Shown piece after piece: positions 57,137-64,000 of a stretch of DNA of 64,000 bases. The notes beneath the pieces are model-generated. The model did no database searches. It saw only the letters and a list, made by a program, of their open reading frames with translations, and was not told where the DNA came from. The stretch covers positions 359,501 to 423,500 of the forward strand of contig NZ_FXAM01000001.1 in NCBI RefSeq assembly GCF_900155475.1, given 5' to 3'. How positions within the stretch are numbered: the stretch's first letter is position 1; the number at the start of each line of letters is the position of its first letter. The stretch is from Methylomagnum ishizawai. GTDB taxonomy: Bacteria > Pseudomonadota > Gammaproteobacteria > Methylococcales > Methylococcaceae. Position numbers and translations under genes: made by a program.

Positions 57137-57871
57137 ATGGTCATGGTCGCCGCGCCCCGCCTTGAATTCGAGTTGCGGCGCACCAGGGGCGTCGGCGACG
57201 AGGATTTCAGGGTAGGGACCGCCCGCGCCACGCTGGGCGCGGGGGAAATCCTGGCCCTGACCGGCCCCAGCGGCTGCGGCAAAAGCACGCTGTTGGAAAT
57301 GCTCGGACTGGTGCTGGAACCCGGTCCCGGCAGCCATCTGGCATGGCGGGTGGACGCGGAACAGCCGCCGCTCGACATCCCCGCTTTATGGCGGCATGGG
57401 CGCGAAGACGCGCTCTGTGGGCTACGCGCCCACCGGCTCGGCTTCATCCTGCAAAGCGGCGGTTTGGTGCCATTCCTGGACGTGCGCGGCAATATCGGCC
57501 TGCCCCGGCGCTTGGTCGGCCTGTCGGAAGGTGGCCCGGAGGTGGACCGCCTGGTCGATACCCTCGATATCCGCCATCTACTGGCGAAGAAACCGGGCCA
57601 GCTTTCGGTGGGCGAACGCCAGCGGGTCGCCATCGCCCGCGCCCTGGCCCATGCTCCGCCCTTGCTGCTGGCTGACGAACCCACGGCCGCGCTGGACCCG
57701 GCCCGCGCCGAAGCCGTCCTGGGTTTGTTGGTGGGTTTGGTACGTGACGGGCGTGGCATGGCGGTCATCGTCACCCACGACCGCGATTTGATCCAGCGCT
57801 TGGGCCTGCGGGAAATGCGGGCCTGGGTCGATGCCGGAGGCCGGTTGGCGAGGTTCGACCATGCGGTCTGA
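57137..57871 (+). CDS. ABC transporter ATPase (LolD/MacB-like)
   Basis: The 244-residue product has Walker A GPSGCGKSTLLEML, Q-loop FILQSGGLVPFLDVRGNI, signature LSVGERQRVAIARAL, Walker B LLLADEPTAALDP and the switch VTHDRDL. The Q-loop and 'NI.LP' region are as in LolD/MacB/FtsE-type ATPases that work with FtsX-like permeases, which is exactly what the next gene encodes (11-base overlap). It starts 3 bases after the vWA gene stop; a second in-frame ATG at 57143 is possible. Confidence 0.92.
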   Translation: MVMVAAPRLEFELRRTRGVGDEDFRVGTARATLGAGEILALTGPSGCGKSTLLEMLGLVLEPGPGSHLAWRVDAEQPPLDIPALWRHGREDALCGLRAHRLGFILQSGGLVPFLDVRGNIGLPRRLVGLSEGGPEVDRLVDTLDIRHLLAKKPGQLSVGERQRVAIARALAHAPPLLLADEPTAALDPARAEAVLGLLVGLVRDGRGMAVIVTHDRDLIQRLGLREMRAWVDAGGRLARFDHAV

Positions 57872-59336
57872 GAGCGCCCCGGTCCATCCGAATCCCGCGC
57901 CGCAGTCGCGCAGGGGTTTGGCTTTGCGCTTGGGGTTCCAGGATTTGCGCCACGATTGGCGGGTGTCGGCGGCCCTGGCCTTGTCCATCGTCAGCGTGCT
58001 GGCCCCGCTGTTGTTGTTGCTGGGACTCAAGGCCGGGGTGCTGTACACCTTGCGCGAAATCCTGCTCAAAGACCCGCGCAACCTCGAAGTCCTGATTTTC
58101 GAGAACACCCGTTTATCCCCGGCTTGGTTCGAGCAACTCCGCGCCGATACCGAACAGGTCCGCTTCGTCATTCCCGGCACCCGTACCCTGAGCGCCGTGG
58201 TCGATCTGGAAAACCAGGACGGCCTGCAACTCCGGCAGGTGGATATCGTGCCCACGGCGGTGGGCGATCCCTTGTTGCCGCCGGGACTGGTCCCGCCCGA
58301 CCGGATCGATTCCGTCCTGCTGACCCATCCCGCCGCCGCCCAACTGGCCGTGTCGCCCGGCGAGCGCATCAAAGTTTGGATCACGCGCACCCTGGACGGC
58401 ATCGACCAGCGCGAAGCCCTGGCATTGACGGTCGCGGGCATCGTGCCGGAAGCATCGTTGGCCCGGCCCGCGTTGTTCACCCGCTTGGAATTCCTGGAAG
58501 CCGTCGAGGATTACAAGGAGGGCTATGCCGCGCCCGCCTTGCTATTCGGGCGGGAAGCGCTTCCCGAGGCGGGAGCGCCACCGTCCGCCGTTTGCGGCAG
58601 TGCTTGGGGCGGACCGCTACCGTCCTGGCTGCTCTGGCCCGATGCGCCCGATGACCTGTTCCCGACGGGTGCGGAGTTCACGCTGTTTCCTTTGGTCCAG
58701 CCCGCCACCGCTGCTCCGGCCCGCACCGCTTCTTCCTTGCTGGCGGGCAAACACCGTGCCGGCCCGCGCACCACCTATGCCAAGGCCCGGCTTTATGCCC
58801 ACCGGCCCGAGGATGTGATTCCGCTGGCCGACCGCCTCCGGGCTTCCGGGCTGGAAACCCGCACCCGCATGGACGACCTCACCCGTCTGCAAGCCACCGA
58901 CCGGCTGCTGGGCTGGGTCTTGGCCTGGATCGGCACGATAGCCTTGGTGGGGGGGGGCTGCGCCTTCGGCGGCGCCAGTTGGATCACCCTCGAACGCAAG
59001 CGCGGCAGTTTGGCTTTGCTGCGCTTGATGGGTCTCGCGGGCTGCGAAATCCTGGCTTTCTGCCTGTATCAAGCTTTGCTCCTGGGTGGCGCGGCCTTCG
59101 TCATCGCCGGGGCGCTGTACGCGGCGGGAGCCATGGCGCTCAACCACTACGGTGCGGGGGTGTTCGCCGAATTATTGGGTTACGGCGGCGTGGCCGGGGC
59201 GCTTTGCCGCCTGGAAGTCGGGGACGCGCTGACCGCCGCCGCCGGCACCTTGGGTTTTACCTTGTTGGCTTCGTTACTGGGGGTTTTCCATGCGCAATCG
59301 ATCCAGCCGGCGGAATGCCTGCGTGAGAATGGCTGA
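57861..59336 (+). CDS. FtsX/MacB-like ABC permease
   Basis: The 491-residue product has a first transmembrane helix (about 37-60; ALALSIVSVLAPLLLLLGL), a large periplasmic domain (about 70-345), and three C-terminal helices (about 363-390, 408-435 and 455-478) with SWITLERKRGSLALLRLMGLAGCEIL between the first two, the typical FtsX core where the coupling helix contacts the ATPase. Type VII exporters of this kind do mechanical work in the periplasm rather than classical transport. The start at 57861 overlaps the ATPase gene. Confidence 0.88.
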   Translation: MRSESAPVHPNPAPQSRRGLALRLGFQDLRHDWRVSAALALSIVSVLAPLLLLLGLKAGVLYTLREILLKDPRNLEVLIFENTRLSPAWFEQLRADTEQVRFVIPGTRTLSAVVDLENQDGLQLRQVDIVPTAVGDPLLPPGLVPPDRIDSVLLTHPAAAQLAVSPGERIKVWITRTLDGIDQREALALTVAGIVPEASLARPALFTRLEFLEAVEDYKEGYAAPALLFGREALPEAGAPPSAVCGSAWGGPLPSWLLWPDAPDDLFPTGAEFTLFPLVQPATAAPARTASSLLAGKHRAGPRTTYAKARLYAHRPEDVIPLADRLRASGLETRTRMDDLTRLQATDRLLGWVLAWIGTIALVGGGCAFGGASWITLERKRGSLALLRLMGLAGCEILAFCLYQALLLGGAAFVIAGALYAAGAMALNHYGAGVFAELLGYGGVAGALCRLEVGDALTAAAGTLGFTLLASLLGVFHAQSIQPAECLRENG

Positions 59337-61092
59337 TTGGGGACTGGGCTTGCTGTTGTGGCTGGCCGGGGGGCTGGCGTTGGGGGCCGATGGGCTGGAC
59401 GCCTTGAACGATCCGGCTAAACCCTTGCCGGACGATGTGGCCTTGCCCATGCCTTGCGGCGGCAAGATGGTGTTCCGACGGGTCGAAACCGCGGGCGGCG
59501 GTGCCTTGGGCGAGCAAAAGCTGCGGTTGGGCGAGGAAAACCCCGGCGCGGTACTCGGTCCCAAGGAAGGCGCGGTGGATGCCTATTTGGCGGGGGCCTT
59601 CCCCATCGCGGGCAATGCGGCCCGGCGCTATTTCCTATTGGGCAAATACGAGGTGACCCAGCGCCAATACGAGGCGGTCCGGCGCTCCCTCGCCCATAAG
59701 GACGGGCCGCTGGATTGCCAAGGCTTGCCCGAGGAGAACTTTCCCAAGGCCGGTCTGAGCTGGTTCGACGCGGTGGCTTTCGCCGATGGTTATACCCAAT
59801 GGCTGCTGGCCAACGCCCAGGACCAAGTGCCCAAGGATGGCAAATCGCTGGGTTTCGTCCGCTTGCCGACCGAGGTGGAATGGGAATTCGCGGCGCGGGG
59901 TGGCAATGCCGTGAACGAGGCCGATTTCCGCGGTCCCAATTTCATCAAGGATGGCGAGTTATACCGCTATGTCCAGCACCAGGGCACGGAATCCGCCAAT
60001 GGCAAGGTCCAGTACATCGGACTGCTGGGTCCGAATCCGTTGGGGCTGTACGATATTCTGGGCAATGTCGATGAAATGGCCTTCGACCTGTTTCATCTGA
60101 CCAAGCATTCCCATTGGCATGGGCGGGCCGGGGGTTTCGTGGTGCGCGGCGGCAATTTCGACACCGCCGCCGGGGATATCCGTTCCTCCCTGCGCCGCGA
60201 AGAACCTTACTACACCGACAAGCAACCGCGCCGGGCCGAGACCACCGGCTTCCGCGTCGCCGTGGCCGGGCCGGTCATCAGCGAACAGAACCTCCGCGCC
60301 ATCGAGGCCGAGTGGGCGAACCTCAAGGACGAAGCGGCTCCGTCGCGGGCGGCACAGCCGCAGCCACAACCGGCACCGCCAACCCCCACCCCGGACCCGC
60401 GTCTCGCCCAGCGGCTCGGGCAAGCGGAAGCGGCGCTCCAGCACTGCCAGGCGGCCCAGGCTGCGGTGGTGCCGATTGGTCCGGCTCCGGTCCAGTCTGG
60501 CGCGGTGGTGAGTGCTTGTCCCGATCCTCTGGGCAAGCTGTCTAATGAATCACGCAGCGACCTGCTGGCCGATATCAGCGATTTGGCGAGCCAAGCTAAC
60601 CATCCGCTACTGCGTAGGCGTTTGAACCATGTTTGGGGTGAAACCGCCCGTGTGATCGAATTCCAAAACGAAGACCGCAGGCGTGCCGCCAGGGAAGCGC
60701 TACGCACTGCCGCGATGATCTGTCAAAAACTCCGCGACGATGAGTACAATGTCATCGAACCTTGGGAAAATCGGAAGAAAGCCCATTGCCTAAGGGATAC
60801 CAAAGGGCAGGATTGCCTTAACGATGAAACAAGAATTCTCAAGCTCAAGGATCGGGTCGCCAATAATCTCGGCTTCTACGCCGATGCGGTGTTGGAACTG
60901 GCCCGGAGCTACCCCATGGACATCCTGACCGCCGAGAAAGACCTGCTCCTGACCCGGATCGAGCAGCGCAGATACCAGGATTTCATGCCCTTCGTGAAGC
61001 TGCTGTACGGACACGCCCAGCGCTACGCCGCCGATGGCAAGCAAAACCGGGAGGCTTGGTATCGGGATTGCGCGGCGGTCCGTTTGGAATGA
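59329..61092 (+). CDS. FGE-sulfatase (SUMF1)-fold protein with helical C-terminal domain
   Basis: The 587-residue product has a signal peptide (MADWGLGLLLWLAGGLALGA), then a formylglycine-generating-enzyme-like domain (about 40-310): LGKYEVTQRQYEAV, LSWFDAVAFADGYTQWL, LPTEVEWEFAARGG, GLYDILGNVDEMAFDL, VVRGGNF and TTGFRVAVAG. Where true FGE enzymes have GFRCA with the copper-binding Cys, this has GFRVA, so it is probably not catalytic but a binding fold. A Pro/Gln linker and a helical domain (about 405-587) with four cysteines follow. The ATG at 59329 overlaps the permease stop; the frame could begin 39 bases earlier. Confidence 0.82.
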   Translation: MADWGLGLLLWLAGGLALGADGLDALNDPAKPLPDDVALPMPCGGKMVFRRVETAGGGALGEQKLRLGEENPGAVLGPKEGAVDAYLAGAFPIAGNAARRYFLLGKYEVTQRQYEAVRRSLAHKDGPLDCQGLPEENFPKAGLSWFDAVAFADGYTQWLLANAQDQVPKDGKSLGFVRLPTEVEWEFAARGGNAVNEADFRGPNFIKDGELYRYVQHQGTESANGKVQYIGLLGPNPLGLYDILGNVDEMAFDLFHLTKHSHWHGRAGGFVVRGGNFDTAAGDIRSSLRREEPYYTDKQPRRAETTGFRVAVAGPVISEQNLRAIEAEWANLKDEAAPSRAAQPQPQPAPPTPTPDPRLAQRLGQAEAALQHCQAAQAAVVPIGPAPVQSGAVVSACPDPLGKLSNESRSDLLADISDLASQANHPLLRRRLNHVWGETARVIEFQNEDRRRAAREALRTAAMICQKLRDDEYNVIEPWENRKKAHCLRDTKGQDCLNDETRILKLKDRVANNLGFYADAVLELARSYPMDILTAEKDLLLTRIEQRRYQDFMPFVKLLYGHAQRYAADGKQNREAWYRDCAAVRLE

Positions 61093-61115
61093 ACTACCTA
61101 AAAAGGGGGAAAACG

Positions 61116-61790
61116 ATGAATCAACCCAGATCGACCATCAACACCCTGGCCGTCGCCCTGGCGACCTTGGCCCTGTCCGCCTGCGCCTCCGTGCCGCGTA
61201 GCCCATCCGAACAGCGCTTGGAGACGCAAAGCGAATGGTTCAGCAGTTCCCACCTCCAGGGCTGCCTGCTGGGTGCGGCGTTGGGGGGTGGCATCTGCGC
61301 CGCCGCTGGGGGCAGCACCGGAACCTGCGTGGCCTCGGCCCTGGCCGGGTGCGGCCTCGGCTTGACCGCCGCGGAATACATGGCCCAGAAGCGCCAGCAA
61401 TACGCCAACCAAGAGCAATTCCTGCAATCGGTTATCACCGATGTACGCCAAGACAATCAGCGGGTATCTTCCTATGTCGCTACTCAACAGCAGGTCGTCA
61501 ATGAAAACTTGGCGAAGCTCGCCCAGCTTGAACAGGACTACGCCCAGCACAAAATCAGCCTAGACGAAGCCAAGAAGCGCAAAGCCGCTCTGCGCAAAAC
61601 CCAGGCGTTGCTGGAGAAGAAGCTGGACGATTTGCGGCATGTCGATAAGCAATGGCAGGACCGTTATGCCGTGGCGACCGACCCGCGCATCGGCCAGGAG
61701 GTGCAATCCCTGCAACAACAGGTGAACGCGGCGGATCAAGAGGTCCGGGGGTTCACGCAAAAACTCGATGTGTCCACCGTCAGTGGTTAA
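61116..61790 (+). CDS. coiled-coil lipoprotein with glycine/cysteine-rich segment
   Basis: The 224-residue product has a lipoprotein signal (LATLALSACAS), a Gly/Ala/Cys-rich hydrophobic stretch (about 48-82; GCLLGAALGGGICAAAGG ... ALAGCGLGL) that could insert in a membrane, and a long coiled coil (about 90-220; NLAKLAQLEQDYAQHKISLD and KKLDDLRHVDKQWQDRY). The strong AAGGGGGA before ATG 61116 supports the start. It is likely an outer-membrane or periplasmic part of the operon's machine. Confidence 0.75.
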   Translation: MNQPRSTINTLAVALATLALSACASVPRSPSEQRLETQSEWFSSSHLQGCLLGAALGGGICAAAGGSTGTCVASALAGCGLGLTAAEYMAQKRQQYANQEQFLQSVITDVRQDNQRVSSYVATQQQVVNENLAKLAQLEQDYAQHKISLDEAKKRKAALRKTQALLEKKLDDLRHVDKQWQDRYAVATDPRIGQEVQSLQQQVNAADQEVRGFTQKLDVSTVSG

Positions 61791-61794
61791 ACCC

Positions 61795-62271
61795 ATGCAT
61801 TACCAATATTTAGCGGGCTTGATATTGGTGGCGGGCCTGTCCGGTTGCGCCACCACCCGTGATTGCGATCCGCGTTACGATCCTGGATTTTTCGGCAGTG
61901 TCAACTGCCATGCCAGCGATGCCTATCAAGGCCGGATCGACGAAGGCAAGAAAATATTGGCGAACGAGCAGGAGCTTAAACAACAATTGGCCCAACAATC
62001 CGCCGAGGTGGAACAGGCCAAGCAGGATACCGAAACCGCTCTGGCGCAAGCACAGGCCGATTTAGATGGCATGGAAAAGGAATTGGGTGATATCGGTGGG
62101 GCCTTGAAACAAGCAGGTAAGGCCAATGCCCGCCTAAACCGGCGAATAGGTCAATACCAAACAGATATTAAAGCGATGAAAGCCAAGGTTAAAAAAGGTA
62201 ATCCGCAAATCGCCGAACGGGATAGGTTGAAGCGCGAGCTAGCGGCATTGCAGGCGGCGATACCCCGATAA
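61795..62271 (+). CDS. small coiled-coil lipoprotein
   Basis: The 158-residue product begins with a lipobox (LVAGLSGCATT), then CDPRYDPGFFGSVNC, whose two cysteines may pair, and a long coiled coil (about 50-155; ANEQELKQQLAQQSAEVEQA, AQADLDGMEKELGDIGGAL). It starts 4 bases after the previous lipoprotein gene. The two coiled-coil lipoproteins are similar in plan and probably interact. Confidence 0.75.
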   Translation: MHYQYLAGLILVAGLSGCATTRDCDPRYDPGFFGSVNCHASDAYQGRIDEGKKILANEQELKQQLAQQSAEVEQAKQDTETALAQAQADLDGMEKELGDIGGALKQAGKANARLNRRIGQYQTDIKAMKAKVKKGNPQIAERDRLKRELAALQAAIPR

Positions 62272-62334
62272 ATCGGAGTAGTAAGCTAAGCCCGGTCTGG
62301 CGGGGTTATGTCGAAAATTGCGAAAGGTGGGCTT

Positions 62335-62769
62335 ATGACGCAGAAAACAGGGCGGTGCAAAAACTACGGCGTCTGCGCCAACGCGGATAGCCGCAAATTA
62401 TTGCAGGCCGATGATACCAATTTCATCTGCCCGGAATGCGGAAAAACATTGGTGTTGGTCGCCGATCCCGGCAAAGCCGGGGACGGGCAGGGGTATTGGA
62501 TCATCGGCGGCGTGGCGGTGGCGGTTTTGGCCATCGCCGTGGGTGTGGGGTATTTATTACTTTCTCCCGGTAGGCAAGAGCCGATTGTGCCGGCTCCGGT
62601 ATCTACGCCAACGCCGGAAAAGCGGGTGGTGGAAGTGCGACCCGAGTCATCGCCGCGATTGGAACCGGACGCAAAGTTAGAGCCAGCTTCGGAGCGAGGC
62701 AATTCTATTTGGGAACCTAAGCCTGAGTCCGAGTGGAGGGAAGATTTTCCATCCGTTAAGCGCCGTTAA
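62335..62769 (+). CDS. zinc ribbon-TM protein, third copy of the anchor module
   Basis: The 144-residue product has GRCKNYGVC (Cys8, Cys14) and FICPECG (Cys32, Cys35), spaced exactly as in the vWA protein, a transmembrane helix (about 53-78; YWIIGGVAVAVLAIAVGVGY) and a short Pro/Glu-rich tail ending in WREDFPSVKRR. AGGTGG before ATG 62335 supports this start; an upstream in-frame ATG at 62308 has no ribosome-binding site. It lies between the lipoproteins and the Ppx/GppA-like gene. Confidence 0.78.
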   Translation: MTQKTGRCKNYGVCANADSRKLLQADDTNFICPECGKTLVLVADPGKAGDGQGYWIIGGVAVAVLAIAVGVGYLLLSPGRQEPIVPAPVSTPTPEKRVVEVRPESSPRLEPDAKLEPASERGNSIWEPKPESEWREDFPSVKRR

Positions 62770-62804
62770 GGCTCATTGAAATAAATCTAGCTTGGAGATA
62801 GGCC

Positions 62805-64000
62805 ATGCTGCGTTCGGTAATTTTCTTTGTTAGACCCATATCGCAATTCTTGGTATTCACTTTGTTGATTTTTCAGTACGCGGTTGTGGACTCTGCTTAC
62901 GCTGTGGTGATACCTACCGATCCTGAAATTGCCAAGTTTAAGGCTGCATATGGGCGGCTAACTAAACCTGAGCATGTTTCTAGAATTAAAGCGCTGATTG
63001 AGTCTGGTGGCGTTCAATATGAGGGATATAGGCTTATTAGTAAATTGAAAGGTACTGATCAAAGTGAGGTGATTAAACAGGAAAATGAAGATATATTAGA
63101 ATATATAGAATTTATAGCGAAGTATTCTAATCCACCCAGTGATGTGGCTGATGTAGCTAGGAATGTAATAAAGGCATGGGGGATGGAGGAACCATCCGGG
63201 ACTGTGAAGAATCCAGATTTATTTGCTGTTATTGAAGTAGGTGGTAAAGGAGTCAAGGGGTTGCTTGTCAATTTCAATGAAATAGATAAGAGTGAGCAAT
63301 GCCAGAGAAGTGAAGTCGATATGGTAGGCTGCTTGTTCAATCGGGATACTATGATAGAACCGTACAATGTCAATGCGATTGATAAGACAGCCTTCGATGA
63401 AGTCGCGCGGAGCGTCCGTGAAATGATCGAAGCCATGATTAGCGCTAAGGCGCGAGCGGTAGATATTAATAATATTTATATCGTGGGCAGCAGCAGTGTT
63501 GGAAAAATGCCTGAAGAAGATAAGGCTGATTTGAAAAAAAGAATAGAAAAAGAAATAGGTTGGGCAAGAAAAATGGAATTTATAAAATCTAATGATGAGG
63601 CTAGATTAAATGCTGAGGGTATATTGAATATTATTATACCAAATGGTGTTGGTGGTAGAAATAGGGCGGACAAAAAGAAAAAAGTGATAGTTCTGGATGT
63701 TGGCAGCGGAGGCATCGTTGGGTCTTATTACCTAGCTAGCGAACAGGATAGGATCGAGACATTTTCATATCCTTTGGGCGTTAAGCGATACGCTGAGTTC
63801 GTTGAAAACAGCCTTCAGCAAAGCAATGGTGATCCTAATGGCGGTTCGATGAAAAACGACGCTGATTTTCAGGTAAGATCAAATCAAATTATGGAGACGA
63901 AGCTGGAGCCGGAGTTTGCTGAGATTGCGGAGCGGAAGCCGGGAATGAAAAGCCGTAGTAGAGTTTATCTGATTGGGGGGATCAATTGGGCGCTCACGAA
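62805..64000 (+). CDS. Ppx/GppA-like (actin-fold) protein with signal peptide, partial
   Basis: The frame is open from ATG 62805 (GGAG upstream) to the window end, 398 residues. A hydrophobic signal or anchor lies at about 10-34 (ending DSAYA). Residues ~50-126 share QENEDILEYIEFIAKYSNPP with the zinc-ribbon protein at 54188. From 138 on it follows the exopolyphosphatase/GppA plan: FAVIEVGGKGVKGLLVNF (phosphate-1 loop, with Glu for the usual Asp), IYIVGSSSVG, DEARLNAEGIL (the EEA-type motif), VIVLDVGSGGIVGSYYL (phosphate-2 loop), SYPLGVKRYAEF, and VYLIGGINWAL near the end. The gene is far more AT-rich than all others here. A secreted or membrane-facing member would be unusual. The remainder lies outside the window. 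Confidence 0.75.
   Translation, partial: MLRSVIFFVRPISQFLVFTLLIFQYAVVDSAYAVVIPTDPEIAKFKAAYGRLTKPEHVSRIKALIESGGVQYEGYRLISKLKGTDQSEVIKQENEDILEYIEFIAKYSNPPSDVADVARNVIKAWGMEEPSGTVKNPDLFAVIEVGGKGVKGLLVNFNEIDKSEQCQRSEVDMVGCLFNRDTMIEPYNVNAIDKTAFDEVARSVREMIEAMISAKARAVDINNIYIVGSSSVGKMPEEDKADLKKRIEKEIGWARKMEFIKSNDEARLNAEGILNIIIPNGVGGRNRADKKKKVIVLDVGSGGIVGSYYLASEQDRIETFSYPLGVKRYAEFVENSLQQSNGDPNGGSMKNDADFQVRSNQIMETKLEPEFAEIAERKPGMKSRSRVYLIGGINWALT

Overview
The window looks like one chromosomal stretch of a GC-rich gammaproteobacterium. The gene orders dusB-fis-purH and osmC(yhfA)|crp, an OxyR with both redox cysteines at the E. coli positions, and an enteric-type SpeD all point to that class. A type I methanotroph or a relative (Methylococcaceae) is my best guess, but no methane-oxidation gene is present to prove it. 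No rRNA, tRNA, CRISPR array, phage or intact insertion sequence was recognised.

Layout. 1-10 kb: a 41-residue membrane protein, a TIGR01777 epimerase, a minus-strand group (adenylate-forming ligase, PotA-like ATPase, GT61-like transferase, lipoprotein), a plus-strand Gly/His-rich secreted protein with a glycine-zipper lipoprotein, and an OmpR-type two-component pair. 10-18 kb: a DUF433/DUF5615 toxin-antitoxin-like pair, tandem secreted Cys-rich paralogues carrying duplicated terminators, and a FecR-TPR-barrel protein coupled to a CHASE2 adenylate cyclase. 18-28 kb: TPP riboswitch-thiC, a methyltransferase, oxyR, a novel five-repeat protein, a DUF2238 protein, dusB-fis-purH and glcF. 28-34.7 kb: a 1212-residue calcium-binding repeat protein, speD, osmC and a crp-family gene that resembles Xanthomonas Clp rather than E. 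coli CRP. 35-41 kb: a six-gene polysaccharide cluster (three glycosyltransferases, a heptosyltransferase, a sulfotransferase and an O-antigen ligase), mostly translationally coupled. 41-50 kb: clpB behind a sigma-32 promoter, an unexplained 0.8 kb region with a structured leader, a VpsR-like regulator, and several orphan genes.

The most interesting part is 50.0-64.0 kb, an apparently single operon that runs off the window end. It encodes an integral membrane protein, a 1069-residue FtsZ/tubulin-superfamily protein with a GGTGSG motif, three proteins that share one Cys4 zinc-ribbon plus transmembrane anchor (one fused to an SH3-like and a von Willebrand A domain), an ABC ATPase and FtsX-like permease, an FGE-sulfatase-fold protein, two coiled-coil lipoproteins, and a Ppx/GppA-like (actin-fold) protein with a signal peptide. 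The last protein shares a previously unnamed ~75-residue module with one of the zinc-ribbon proteins. Together they look like an envelope-associated, nucleotide-driven machine spanning cytosol, inner membrane and periplasm. Its function is unknown; membrane remodelling or envelope transport is an inference from the parts.

Most reading frames on the strand opposite long genes are GC-bias shadows and were left out. Starts were chosen from ribosome-binding sites, ATGA overlaps and domain starts.
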